A stretch of 64,000 nucleotides of DNA from Paraspadella gotoi (GCA_051294375.1 CM119264.1:17434278-17498277); one strand, 5' to 3'. Shown: positions 37,433 to 48,784, counted from the stretch's first letter. The notes: a model not told the origin generated them from the letters alone. Made by a program: numbers and translations.

Positions 37433-38692
37433 TACCACTTCCTCCAAAGCCCATCTCGACCGCGAACGCCATTGACCGAATGTCATAAATGGGAGCCTAA
37501 TAAAAACAATGTGCCATATCGTTTTTGTGTGGATAAGGAAAATCGTCCGGGTTCCGAGAATGTGGGAAGATACGGGGGGGAGGAGGAGGAGGCCACGCGG
37601 AAGAAGGAGGATCCAATCAGGGGTAAGTAGCCAATCGAGAAAAGCGGCTGGCGACTCACCAACCGGCCGCGCGGCGAAAGCCGAGACGACCGAAAGAAGG
37701 TGAGTTCGGTTCGTGGAAAAGGTTTTGGGTGAGGGAAAGTGAAAGCGACGGGGTAAAGGAAAATAAGGACGAGACGAACTAGAAACGATTCGACATGAGG
37801 AAAAGAGCAAAAGTCAAAACGCAGAGACTGGCAGGGTGATGAAAGAAAAGGGACTTTGTCTGGGTGGTCAAGCAAATGGCGGGGTGAAAAGCGAGGTTTT
37901 CTACGCAACAGCTGACGCCGCTGACGGGATTAGTAGTGACGCAATTTTTCGGTTCGATGGTTGACCAACCTGGACTAAATCTGGTGGAAGAAGCCTGAGT
38001 TGGTGGCCTTTTGGTGGTCCGCAAATTGGGTAGTGGAGAGACAAAGTGGTTTTTTTCTGATAAAGTTGCTTTTTTCCCCCCGTGGGTGGCTCCTGGTGAA
38101 TCAGGATGTGGAAAGGAATTGAAGTGTAGTTGTTTCGGCGCCAAGAAGTTTCGAGCTTCGATGGACGAGACGGTGCGACTCGCGTGAACCGAACTGATGA
38201 AGGAGTCAAGTGTTGGGAAAACAGAGGAAAGGGGAAAGGGAAAAGTAAGGTGAGGCGAAGAAGGAAAAAGAAGGAAAGCAGAAAAGAAAGAAAAAAAAGC
38301 GATATTTGCGATGTAAAAAGAGCAATAAAGAAGAGACCGATAATTACGTAGCACCGAGAGAATGCCGGAAATAGAAGTATTAATATGGAAGACCCAAGAT
38401 TAAGACCTGATATTTGTTTGTATGTTATAACGCTTGCCAATCCCTTCTTTCCTCACCCGCGCCTCACAGCTCTCCCCCCCACCCCTTACGACGGAAAAAT
38501 CCCAAACTAATTGAGTCTGAAACCAAAAGCTGTCTTCCACGAGTCAAACTCGGTGGAAAGCTGAAAGCCGCGAGCCAGAGACTTCCGATTTTTTTCTCCA
38601 ACTCTTTTCTTTCATAAGACAAAGGAGAGCGAAACGAACCCGCACTCATTTCCGCCAATCCTTCTATTCTTTGTTTTTTTGTCTGTGTGTCT

Positions 38693-38695
<3 letters not shown>

Positions 38696-38773
<78 letters not shown>
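38696..38773 (+). repeat. (CT)n microsatellite
   Basis: Nearly 80 bases of uninterrupted CT. Confidence 0.95.
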
Positions 38774-38779
<6 letters not shown>

Positions 38780-41200
38780 TCCCGAGCTTTATTTTTTCTT
38801 TTCCGTTTTCATTCTTTAATTTTTTTTGTTTCATAATATTTTCATTTCGACCCATTTTTAGAACCGATTTTCTTTCCTCAATGATGGAGAAACCCCCCCC
38901 CCCCCATAAAAAAAAACAGAGAAAAGTGTTGGGGAAAATCGATGGGGAGAAAATTTCTGGGTCAGGAAATGAAGGGAAAAAAAGGAATCGAGGGGTCGAT
39001 GAAATGGAGAATTAAAGATTAAAGGGAAAGGAAAAAGAAGGGAGAAGAAATGAATGAAAAATGAAAAAGAAATTAATCTCGTCATTTCCCTCCAATTAAT
39101 TTTGAGTTTTTGAGATGAAGTAATGAAATAAAAACTGAGAAATGAGCATCGAAAACTAAGTAAAAAACGTTGAAAGAAAGATCAAAGAAAATAGAAATAC
39201 GTATGGAGTGGGAAGAAAATGAAAGCGATTCTTTTAATTTTTAGCAATATGTATATTGTATAATTTGGTGAATAGATTTGTTTGCATTTCTTGACAAAAA
39301 CCAAATTTAGAAATCGACAACCAACAATGATAAAAGTTAAATGTAAAGTAAGTGTCAAAAATGAGAAGGAAAAAAAAATCTATAAAAAAAGAAAGAGACC
39401 ATTCCGGGTTGTTAAGTATTAATAATTAATAAGTAATTAAGTAATAAATAAGTGATAAGTAATAAATAAGTAATAATTAATAAGTAAGTCTAAGAAGAAA
39501 AAAATAAAATAAAAATAAATAAATAAAATAAAATCATGAAGTTTCAAATCCTAGTTAATAGAGTTTTTTCCTGAATTATTATTTCTTCAAAGAAATAAAA
39601 TATTGTCGAAAGGCTTTAGAAATTGAATAAAAAAGAATAAAAAAATAAAAAAAAGATTAGCCTGAGGATAAAACTCGCGTCGATTCCACGGCTGGAAGTT
39701 CAATTAGAGAAAAAGTGAGGAGTTAAAACGAAAGTCGCACGAAGCGTAAAAAGAAATCATCAAAAGGAATTAAGAAAGTTTTTTTTTCTTTTTCACTCAT
39801 CACGTGAGAAAGAAGGCAGAATGGAGGAAAAAGGTGAATGAAAGAAAAAGATTAAAATGGGGACCAAAGAAAAAGAGGTGAGAGAGAGGAAGGAGGGAAG
39901 TCTAAATAAAAGGAATTGGAGGAAAGTTCAAAAGTAAAAGAGAGCTCTATATAATAGTAGAATTTAAAAAGTTAAAGAAGTACAGAGACTCGAGGGGTAC
40001 TTAAAGTAGCATGAAGAAAAATATAGCGAATACCAGAATGAAAATACAATAATGAAAATAATGAAAATAATGAAAATAAAAGGGGGGGAAAGTAGAAAAG
40101 AAATGAGAAAAAAGAAAAATGGAAAGTGGAAGAAATAGCGGAGAACAAAGACGATCAAAAAGTGAATTTCATTAAACTATAAAAAAAAAAGAGAAAAAAT
40201 AGTGAATGCAGACAATAGGAAATAAAAAGAGAAGATAAAAATAACTGAAGGTGAAAATACATGGAGAAGGAAATAAAAAACGACGCGAAGAGAAAGCAGA
40301 AGAAGGATAAGAAAAGTTAGATTAAATCGGAAAAAAGAAGAATAATCAATGACTAAAATGCGAAAATCATGCTTGTTATTGTAGTAACAATATTTTTTGA
40401 TATTATAGTAAATTAAACAAAAAAAACAAACAAACTATTTAACAGTTTTTCGTTCTTTGGGGAAAATCGGTACTATTATCGTTAGTGACCAGTCAGGCGT
40501 CAAAAAAGGAATGCAAACAGATGTAAAAATATAAATGAAAAGAAAATGGCACCTTTTCGGGCAAAAACGCGTTTTCCCTTTTCGCGCCCTCGCAGGTCGA
40601 CGTCCGAAAAACTCTGGACTTTTTCTCCGCGAAAGTTATTTTGTTTTTGTTTTTTTGTTTTCCAAAAATGGCGCCGATATATTTTATGCTTTTAGGCTGT
40701 TGCNNNNNNNNNNAACAAACAAAGAAAAGAATAGAGCGACAACAAAATAAAAGAAATTAAAGTCAGCGCGAGTGAGAAAGACAACGTTGGGAAACAGAGA
40801 AAAAAAGAGAGAGAGAGAGTGGGAGAGAGAGAGAAAAAGAAAGAGAGAGAGAGAGACAGAGCGCAACAACGGACTCTTGTCGGTTTCGTCTCACACACAC
40901 ACACAACATTTGAAGATTTGGCTCTGGAGACTCAACCCGACTAGAAAATGAACTAGTAAACTTTGGCGGTTCCTCCTTTCTCTTTCCCTTTTCCTCCTCT
41001 TTTATCCACCTTTTTCCTCACTTTCCTCCCGTTCTCTTAGCTCAGTACGCACCTCTGCATATTTTTCCTTTTTTAGTTTTTACTCCCAACTCCTTCCAAA
41101 CTTTCTTCTTTCCTATTTTCTTTGTCTTTTCCACTTATTCTCTTTCTTCGCCTACCAATTTCCATATCGTCTTTTACCTTTAAGCATGCTTCACTTTAAC
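38774..41200. other. A-rich gene-poor DNA
   Basis: The plus strand is strongly A-rich or purine-rich from 39000 to 40350, with AATAA repeats at 39415-39540. A 10-N gap lies at 40704-40713 and a short GA tract at 40800-40860. No gene recognised. Confidence 0.6.
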
Positions 41201-41260
41201 TTTTTCCACAGCTTTACTCTTCTTGTCTTTTCTTCTCTTTCCCTAACGCACTTCTTTTCC

Positions 41261-41400
41261 CTTTCCTTTCCTTTCCTTTCCTATCCTTTCCTTTCACTTC
41301 CTTTCCTTTCCTTTCCCTTTCCCTTTCCTTCTATTCTTTCCTTTCCTTTCCTTTCCTTTCCTTTCCTTTCCTTTCCTTTCCTTTCCTATCCTTTCCTTTT
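41261..41400 (+). repeat. (TTTCC)n microsatellite
   Basis: About 25 pentanucleotide TTTCC units with a few TATCC and CACTTCC variants. It is the only pentanucleotide array of this length in the window. Confidence 0.95.
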
Positions 41401-41858
41401 CTATCATTTTATTTCGTTTTCCCTTTCCGCTTAAGGACTCTTCTCTTCTTCTCATCACCTTCAATTCATTCCTCTCACCCACCGCCTTTTTAACCCTTTA
41501 ACCCCTTTCATTTTACCCGCCCTTTGTTTTACACCAAGCATTTGCTTACTCTTCTTCCTAACTTCCTCCAGTGGCTAAATACCGTCGCCTTCGGGTCACG
41601 GGTGAAAGCGGCGAAGGGCGATGGCGGATCCAGGCAAATCCGGACGAGACAACATTGAGTTTATAGAGAAACAGGAAAAAAATTCAAATGCAATGAAGCT
41701 TTCATGAAGCGCCGCCCACGCCGATTGAATTTGGTCATCTTCCACCAACTCCACCCCGCTAACACCACTACCCCCCTTTACACACACCCCCCGATCCACT
41801 GCAGCTTTCCCCATTTCGGACCTTAATTGTTTTCAATTCAGCCGGGGCTTCTGTCGAG

Positions 41859-41871
41859 ATGCAAATTAATG
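41859..41871 (+). promoter_or_regulatory. Octamer plus homeodomain-core site
   Basis: ATGCAAATTAATG, identical over 13 bases to 5791-5803. It combines an ATGCAAAT octamer with a TAAT core, the kind of site bound by POU-domain factors. It is a sequence match only, with no nearby gene recognised. Confidence 0.25.
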
Positions 41872-42110
41872 GAGCGCAAAACCAAGTCGACAAGAAAAGA
41901 AACCTCTCATTTTGTTGGGGAAAAAAAACTGGTTAGTTAATTTAAGCAGGCAGTTTAGATTATTTAAATAAGTACACCGAGGACGCAGTTTCAGACTATG
42001 TTAAGCGGGCGATTTTTTTTATTTTCGAGAAAAAAGTGATAACCCCGTATTTCGCTAAAAGGTTTTTCCCTGTACTTATACAAATTCCAGAAACATACTT
42101 ATACAAAATA

Positions 42111-42765
42111 CTGGGATGGGACCATATATCGAGACAAAATTTAAAAAATCATTACTCTAAAACTGTTAATGATTTTTAAAATCTGAATAAATATTGGTAT
42201 AGTACTCTCTCTTAGCTTTTAGACGATATATTAATTGTTTTGAAATTCTTTGATATATTATGCTTTTTTGGATGCAGCAAAGGTTTTCTCCGGTTTGGAA
42301 GAAAAATGTTTGAAAACTTATTGTTAAATCTCATTAAAAGTTAAAAATATTTTTGTAGTATTTGTAGTTTTATAATGCTTCTGAAATACATAAAGTATTT
42401 GATAATTTAAGCATATTCATTATAATCTTCCTAAAATTTTATTTAACTAACCTGAAAAAAAATTAAATAGGTCTAATTTAGATAGTGATGAAAAGCTTAA
42501 AATCAGGAGAATTGAAGATAAGACATACCACTGTCATGTTCAGAAACGACCAGTGAAAAATATTAACAGGTATGGCTTTTTTCGTATGTAATACAATGCG
42601 CGAGCATAAAAACGACAAAATGTTTTGAAAACATCCACGACGCCTTGTAGTTGCTTAAAATTTTTTTTAAAAAGTAAAAAGCCCCAAAAAACTTTTGCCA
42701 CTCATTTTATTATTGTGTATCAAATAGTTCAGACAGTTTTGTCTCGATATAGGGTCCCACCCCTG
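42111..42765. mobile_element. 655 bp MITE with Tc1/mariner-type ends
   Basis: The left end CTGGGATGGGACCATATATC and the reverse complement of the right end, CAGGGGTGGGACCCTATATC, continue with CGAGACAAAA in both, giving inverted repeats of about 30 bases. TA lies immediately outside each end (42109-42110, 42766-42767), the target duplication used by Tc1/mariner transposons. The interior is AT-rich and has no transposase frame, so it is a non-autonomous element. The right end is also present in the inverted copy near 50208-50230 with small deletions. The left end is not, because the inverted segment starts inside the element. Confidence 0.75.
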
Positions 42766-44194
42766 TACATGGACCTGCTTCACATCAAGTTAAATTGAAA
42801 ACGTACCGGACTATTATGCAAATATTCCTTATGAAGAGAGACTTTTTAAAAAAACTTTTAATTAAAAAAATACACCATATTATTTATTCATTATATATTA
42901 CATATTATTCAATATTTATATTATTTATTTTGAGATTGGCGCATGACATTTGACATTCATAGCCTATGGACTTTTTGACAATTATTCGAAATTTGAAAAA
43001 GATGAATCAACACATACTAACTACTGTATATTTAGAAAGAGTAGATTATAAAAACATGACTCAAATTAAAACTTCTTGGTAAACATTACATAGAAATTAC
43101 GATATGTACAGCCCCGACGAATACAATAATAAGACATTGTTGCCATAAAAAAAAAATAATAACGCAAAAAATTAAGGCAAATACCAAATGACCAAAAACG
43201 ATTTCTAGAAAATGGCTCAAAGAGAATGGAGTTCTCGATATATACTAAAATATTAAAATTAAGTACTAAAATACATCACTAATTACAAGACGATTTCGTT
43301 AAAACATACTATTAACGGAGCATAATCGCAGTGTCCCATTTACAACGGCGTGATGTTTCTAAAACTATCTGGGATAGAGTCGATCCCGAAAAAATGACGT
43401 TAAGACGACGAAGTCGTGTCGCGGAGAAAAATCGAAAATAAAGTCGAGTGAAGAAGGAAAGAAAAGAAAAGCTAGGATTTCCGGAGGAAAAGAAATACGC
43501 GGAACGTCGTGGAGCAGAAGTGGAGGAGGAGGAGGAAGAGGAGGAAGAGGAGGAGCAAGAGGAAAAAAAGAGGCAGGAGGACGGCGACGAGGAGGAAGAG
43601 AAAACGTGAAACTATGAGAAAAAAAATTGGTAGAATCTGAAATAACTAATGTCGGCGATAATCGATGAAACGTAAACAACATTAAATAGATAAAACGGAA
43701 TCATATCTCGGACCGTTCTTGCAAAAAAAAATCTTAAAAGCATAAGGATCGTTGAAATCGCATGAGAATAATCTGGATTGACGACAAATTTTGATACTAA
43801 AAAAATAAAATTTGAGAAAAGAAAATTAATTTATAAACAGAAAGAAAAATTGGATTTTACGATTGTCAATTAAAAAAATCTTAAAAGAATAGGATCTCGC
43901 CTACCTTCAATGATGACCAAATATTGATGCGATGATAACCAAAGGATTGATGCGATGATAACCAAATGATTGATGCGATGATAATCAAATATTGATGCGA
44001 TGATAACCAATAATTGATGCGATGATAACCAAATAATCGATGTGATGATAACCAAATGATTGATGTGATAATAACCAAATGATTAATGCGATGATAGTCA
44101 TTCGTTGATGTGATGATAATCATTCATTGATACGATGATAGTCATTCATTGATGCGATGATAGTCATTCATTGACGCAATGAATCATTCATCCT
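42316..44194 (+). repeat. Segment X, present again inverted at 48810-50658
   Basis: The reverse complement of this block appears downstream with small indels. Landmarks include the purine-rich GGAGGAGGAAGAGG region (43530-43600), a line with GATAATCGATGAAACGTAAAC (43656-43680) and the ATGA repeat array. The match starts at AACTTATT (42315-42322), inside the MITE. Confidence 0.85.
43905..44175 (+). repeat. ~23-bp tandem repeat array
   Basis: Units of the type AACCAAATGATTGATGCGATGAT, changing after 44090 to AGTCATTCATTGATGCGATGAT. About eleven units are present. The array recurs inverted at 48815-49070, and a diverged version may be present at 14520-14760. Confidence 0.85.
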
Positions 44195-44223
44195 CAATAA
44201 AACAAACAAATGCGTGTATGAGT

Positions 44224-44226
<3 letters not shown>

Positions 44227-44293
<67 letters not shown>
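44227..44293 (+). repeat. (GA)n microsatellite
   Basis: Nearly 70 bases of GA directly after the 23-bp array, followed by a second interrupted GA/GACA tract at 44434-44524. Confidence 0.95.
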
Positions 44294-44298
<5 letters not shown>

Positions 44299-45903
44299 AA
44301 AGAGAATAAATCCACGAAAATCTCGGATGTAAATTTGGGATTTTGCATTGAGAAAAAAGCGCAGAATAAATGGCGATAATAAAAGTTTTTAAAAGGAAAA
44401 AAATAATCAAAAATTTACAAAAAAAATCACGCAAGAGAGGGAGAGAGACAGAGAGAGAGAGAGACAGAGAGAGACAGAAAAAGAAAGAAAAAGACAGACA
44501 GAGACAGAGAAAGAAAGAGAGAAAGCTGCACAGCCGCTGGAAGGCAGTTGTACAATCACTGCAGAGCCTGAACTCGTTTTTAAAGGGTTCAGAGAGAATC
44601 CTCTTCTCTGATTGGTTAAGAGAGAATAAAAGGCAGAAAAGCCTTACTTGACAAGCGAGACAAGCGAGACCAGCTACTTGATCAATCCTTTTCCAATTTT
44701 AAGAAAATTCACCTTCATGAAAACTTGCTTTTTCTAATATCCAAACTACAATTTTTCGGAAATTTTATTTAATAAAAGAATGGTTTTGTTATTTTTATAT
44801 ATTTTTTTTCAATCTGAAAATATATTCAATCACACACATTCAAATTCAATAGCCTAAATTATTTGCTAGTCTTTCAATGCATATCTTCTGATAAATCAAT
44901 ACTCTCTCTTCTGCGAATAATTTATCCTTAAAACCTGTTTAACCTGCTTCGGCTTAGTTTCTTCTCAATCTGGTTTATCTTTTCGAAGACTCAGAATCCA
45001 ATGTGTTTTTAAATCAGTTTTATTTATTTTAAAATAATCAACAGTTTATGAACAAGTTAAAAAGTATTTAAATTATCACGAAGGCCAAAGGCCAAATCTC
45101 GCTTCACAAATCTGCACTTTGTTTTAAGAAAAAAAATATTTAAAAACATAATAAGTTAAAGAAAACAATATATTCTTTCCAAAAATATCAAAATAAGAAA
45201 AAAATAAAATTTAACCGAATTTAACCGTTAAAATAAAAAAATTAACGGTTAAGTTAAAAAAAATTTCACCGTTATTTATTTAATCCGGCATTGTTTGCTC
45301 AAACTTGTTTTGTCCAAATTTTAACAGTTTTTAACAATTTATTAATTTTTAATGCTGATTGTGAAGTTATCTTATATAAAAATAAATATTTTTAGTGATA
45401 AAAAGGCAGTTTGGTGATTTGTTTTGATAAAAAAAACTTATTTACTATGGTAACTATTATTTATCAACAAAGTTATCATTCATAATTTTTTTTAATAGAT
45501 TTTAAAAGGAAAACGTAATGATTATTATCCAGTATTATTATTTTTTTTTTATATTCTATTTATTCTGGTTCGTGATACATATAATACAGTATCTTATTAA
45601 TAGAAAAAATGAAGCATAAAAAATTGTTTTAATGGGAAATGAAGGATTGATAGTAAGATCCACTTTTAAATTTACCCTCTGAGGAAAATCTTTATAACAT
45701 AGAAACTATCCTTGCTAAAATATTACGAATTGATGGGGGGAAAAGTCAAGTATTTTTCTATTGCTATTAGTATGAAAAAATTTTATAACCTGATTGTTCT
45801 ACGTTTCGAATATATTACAAGTTTTTTCGTAATACTCCAGTCCCTGTACAGGATACAAAGGTTTCTGACTTTTCAAATTTTCCACAGCTAAAAAATTAGC
45901 AAA

Positions 45904-46155
45904 ATGTCGCACATTTTAAGAAGTCATCATGATCGTCGTCACTATTTCAAATTAAACTATGTGGTAAGTTCTCCTTTTCCAAACATCGACATACCAGCCA
46001 TCGACATCTTCACCTTCATGAGGACTCGCTTTCTCTATCATCCTAATGATATCCTGTTAACATCCGCATTGACGGGCGAGACCTTCACCGCTCGGAGGAT
46101 TGTCCACTTGGCCGAGAGGGTCGCCAGCGCTTTTGCCAAGAGAGGGGTTGCAAAG
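45904..46155 (+). CDS. Acyl-CoA synthetase family enzyme, exon 1 (clean copy)
   Basis: Residues 1-84 of an adenylate-forming enzyme, from ATG at 45904 (context AAAATG) to a GTGTGT donor at 46156. The segment VSSPFPNIDIP followed by a hydrophobic stretch matches the N-terminal V-x-S-P-F-P-x-x-x-I-P pattern of animal 4-coumarate:CoA-ligase-like proteins, which argues against using the strong internal donor GTAAGT at 45964. The exon continues with the LTGETFTARRI and FAKRGVAK stretch that precedes the first nucleotide-binding region. The exon ends in phase 0 and joins GDGVTVIASN of exon 2. There is no obvious signal peptide or membrane segment. Confidence 0.85.
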
Positions 46156-46300
46156 GTGTGTTAAATATATTTTAATCAATAATTGGATGTAAAAAAAAAG
46201 TTATTAAATGTAGAAAATGAACTAACTTAAGTATCAATTAATGGAAAATATATCGAAGCAAAGAGTTATTTTTAAAAAAATTAAATTTGTTAACATAAAG

Positions 46301-46556
46301 GGCGACGGCGTGACGGTGATCGCATCCAACTGCGTTGAATACATTGTGACATGTATCGCGACACTTGCTTTGGGCGCCGTCTTCGCCCCAGTCTACACTT
46401 CGCTTAATGTTGCGGAACTCAGGCAACAGTCAGAATCTGCGGGGGCCAAGGTCATCGCCTGTACTTCAAATTACCTTGAAACAGCGAGAAACGTATATCG
46501 TGAATCAAGTCTCCTCAAAATTCTCGTAGTTTTTGACGAAATTGAGGAAAACGATG
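46301..46556 (+). CDS. Acyl-CoA synthetase family enzyme, exon 2 (clean copy)
   Basis: Residues 85-169 plus one base of codon 170. It encodes GDGVTVIASNCVEYIV, LGAVFAPVYTSLNVAELRQQ and SAGAKVIACT, the standard N-terminal subdomain of the ANL superfamily (G-D-x-V, P-N-x-x-E, G-x-x-x-x-P-x-x-P, E-L, S-x-A-K-V). The acceptor is AAAG with an AT-rich rather than pyrimidine-rich tract. The donor is GATG then GTAATT. The frame stays open upstream into the intron (from 46241), so the acceptor is chosen by family alignment and by phase 0 with exon 1. Confidence 0.85.
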
Positions 46557-46888
46557 GTAATTTTCATTCTTAATCAATGATTTTTCTTCACTGTGATGGG
46601 ATTTTCATAGAAGCTACAAATCGAAACACAATCCCATGGCCAGGAGCTTTTAAAAAATCATAAGCAATAAAAAAACACGATGTTAGTTACAAAAAATTCT
46701 CATTTTAATGGCTATACTTCATCAGATCGTAATCTTGCTGGTTACAAGATACATGTAGAAAGTCCTGATAAACAGTGTCACACTGTGATTGACAGCCAGT
46801 TAGATTGATGTTCCTCGAACTGAGCCTAGGCAGTCCCCATATAACATTATTAATACTTTTGAATTTGAAAAAACTTTTTACCTCTCAG

Positions 46889-47092
46889 AAGCGATCACAT
46901 TTGCCCAACTCGCCGCCGATAATGGATCTGCCTTTGAGCGCCCGCCAGAAATCAATGTGGATTTAGACACTGCCATTTTGCAGAGCACCAGTGGCAGCAC
47001 CAGATCTCCCAAAGGCGTCATCCACACTCATCGGGCAATCGTCGCTAATGAGCTGCAACTCATGCATGAAGGATTCGGAGAATTGGAACCAG
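46889..47092 (+). CDS. Acyl-CoA synthetase family enzyme, exon 3 with AMP-binding P-loop (clean copy)
   Basis: Residues 170-237 after an acceptor CCTCTCAG. The split codon G+AA gives Glu170, reading EENDEAITFAQL across the junction. It carries the signature AMP-binding P-loop STSGSTRSPKGV at about residues 202-213, followed by HTHR, which corresponds to the family S-S-G-T-T-G-x-P-K-G-V-x-x-T-H. Two positions differ from the commonest form (Thr-Gly-Leu replaced by Thr-Arg-Ser), but the Ser/Thr-rich loop, Pro-Lys-Gly and downstream His-Arg are kept. The donor is CCAG then GTATGG. Confidence 0.9.
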
Positions 47093-47235
47093 GTATGGTG
47101 GACTAAAATCCACCAACCGTTCATCAGTGGGCGTTGGTGCAGGAGGCATGTCATTTGCCTCCCAACCCTAAGGTTCAGGGTTTTAGCCCGGTGGCCGCTT
47201 AGCTGAGGGCACACTTAAACCGCCTGTAACAAAGT
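47093..47235 (+). repeat. GC-richer insert with three mini-hairpins in intron 3
   Basis: Starts at the exon 3 donor and is less AT-rich than the rest of the intron. It contains GGTGGACTAAAATCCACC, GGAGGCATGTCATTTGCCTCC-type (seven-base loop) and CTGTAACAAAGTGTTACAG hairpins, and a GGTTCAGGGTTTTAGCCC line. It is repeated at 52591-52733 as part of the large duplication. It could be a SINE- or MITE-derived sequence. No tRNA could be folded with confidence. Confidence 0.4.
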
Positions 47236-47510
47236 GTTACAGCCTGATCAAAAGCTCAAGGATTGCTTAAATATTGAACAGTTTTGTCACTGACTCATAA
47301 CAATTATTTCTGTCTCTTCAAAGGTCCTACTAAATTAAATATTAAAGAAAAACATGACAGTTTAATTATTTTATAAACAATTTTATACAGCCTGTATTAC
47401 AGCAAGTTTTTTGCTAAAAGCAAAAAAATATAATAATATTCATACAATATGTACAGTTAGTGGAATATATTATTTATATATTTATTAAAAAATTAATTCT
47501 TACGACCCAG

Positions 47511-47661
47511 GAGAGACCACCATGATGCAAGCCCCTCTAGCTCACGCCGGTGGACTACAATTTGCCGCCTTTCATTTCATGTTTCAACGCGCTAATAGTA
47601 TTGTTGTGCCGGACTTTGAAGTTGACCGCGATTTGGGTCTCGTAAGAAAATACAAAATGAA
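47511..47661 (+). CDS. Acyl-CoA synthetase family enzyme, exon 4 (clean copy)
   Basis: Residues 238-287 plus two bases of codon 288, after acceptor CGACCCAG. It reads GETTMMQAPLAHAGGLQFA, then a hydrophobic stretch and VVPDFEVDRDLGLVRKYKM. This is the family region P-L-x-H-x-x-G, F-x-x-x-x-x-x-G and V-x-P-x-F-D followed by I-x-K-Y-K. The donor is ATGAA then GTAAGC. The last two bases AA join the first base C of the exon at 54024 to give Asn288, producing KYKMNYLYLTAW, so exon 4 and exon 5 belong to the same gene even though a gap and a duplicate copy lie between them here. Confidence 0.9.
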
Positions 47662-47839
47662 GTAAGCTTAATATGTTTATATTTATGTGTAATTTTTAGA
47701 TATTTACACCTACTACGATTATTTTTCATTTTAAAATAAATGTTGTTTTAGAAACCCCAGTCAAAAATAATTAAGTCATTGGTTTAATTTAATTGTTTTT
47801 TTATTAACTACAAAGAGTTTTCATTTGCACAACGAATTG

Positions 47840-47924
47840 ATTTAAATTAAAACAAACATGTTTCGAATGTAATTTTTGATGAAGAACGAAATTACGTTCG
47901 AAACATGTCTGTTTTAATTTAAAT
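47840..47924. repeat. Palindromic element with hammerhead-like core in intron 4
   Basis: The arms 47840-47875 and 47889-47924 are inverted copies (ATTTAAATTAAAACAAACAT and its partner) with a few mismatches. Across the centre and right arm the plus strand reads TTGATGA, extra A, stem GAACG / CGTTC, GAAA, CATGTC. This is the same architecture as the foldback element at 28.6-29.1 kb with a different stem sequence, and the first core base is T instead of C. It is repeated at 53333-53416. Confidence 0.55.
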
Positions 47925-48161
47925 ATAATTATATTACCAACAAAAAGAAAGGAAAACCAACAATTTTATATTAACTACTTTTCAACTACAAATATTCAAA
48001 ATACTAATAAACGGACCATATAATTAAAGAAGATACAACGAAGTTAAAATGTTAAACTGTTAAATTTGAAACCAATGAAAGCTAAAGTTAAAGTTGAAAC
48101 AAAAACGTTCATAACAGAAAAATTAATTTTCAGAAAAACGTAATGGGATTAGGCTTGATCA

Positions 48162-48702
48162 NNNNNNNNNNNNNNNNNNNNNNNNNNNNNNNNNNNNNNN
48201 NNNNNNNNNNNNNNNNNNNNNNNNNNNNNNNNNNNNNNNNNNNNNNNNNNNNNNNNNNNNNNNNNNNNNNNNNNNNNNNNNNNNNNNNNNNNNNNNNNNN
48301 NNNNNNNNNNNNNNNNNNNNNNNNNNNNNNNNNNNNNNNNNNNNNNNNNNNNNNNNNNNNNNNNNNNNNNNNNNNNNNNNNNNNNNNNNNNNNNNNNNNN
48401 NNNNNNNNNNNNNNNNNNNNNNNNNNNNNNNNNNNNNNNNNNNNNNNNNNNNNNNNNNNNNNNNNNNNNNNNNNNNNNNNNNNNNNNNNNNNNNNNNNNN
48501 NNNNNNNNNNNNNNNNNNNNNNNNNNNNNNNNNNNNNNNNNNNNNNNNNNNNNNNNNNNNNNNNNNNNNNNNNNNNNNNNNNNNNNNNNNNNNNNNNNNN
48601 NNNNNNNNNNNNNNNNNNNNNNNNNNNNNNNNNNNNNNNNNNNNNNNNNNNNNNNNNNNNNNNNNNNNNNNNNNNNNNNNNNNNNNNNNNNNNNNNNNNN
48701 NN
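48162..48702. other. Assembly gap, 541 N, size wrong
   Basis: In the second copy the same flanks (GGCTTGATCA and ATATTTTTTTATTTTC) are separated by only about 56 bases (53653-53708), so the gap is overestimated almost tenfold, or the two haplotypes differ here. Confidence 1.
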
Positions 48703-48784
48703 ATATTTTTTTATTTTCAATAAAAATGAATTAAAAAGAAATTTATCAAAGAAAAAATTGTAATAAATTTTTGTGTAAAGCGAT

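Larger units (their letters stand above)
45150..48784 (+). repeat. Segment D1, clean copy of the duplicated gene 5' part
   Basis: Nearly identical to 50659-53790, including introns. The second copy differs mainly by single-base deletions in homopolymers. D1 keeps every coding frame open, so it is the more reliable sequence. It ends at GTAAAGCGAT before a 25-N gap, whereas the other copy continues through that point. Confidence 0.9.

Noticed and set aside
37244-37810. 188-codon minus-strand frame
   Set aside because: A large part is Arg-Glu repeat from the CT tract and the remainder has Ser/Pro-rich random composition with no homology seen.
37779-38440. Overlapping 179- and 191-codon minus-strand frames
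   Set aside because: Two long frames in different phases over the same DNA, both Phe/Ser-rich, point to biased base composition and not a gene.
45904-45963. Short first exon ending at the strong GTAAGT donor at 45964
   Set aside because: The frame continues into VSSPFPNIDIP, which matches the family N-terminus, and the next 64 codons join exon 2 in phase.
47130-47200. Possible tRNA gene in intron 3
   Set aside because: The anticodon-like hairpin and a B-box-like line are present but acceptor and D arms do not pair, and the stem is too long.
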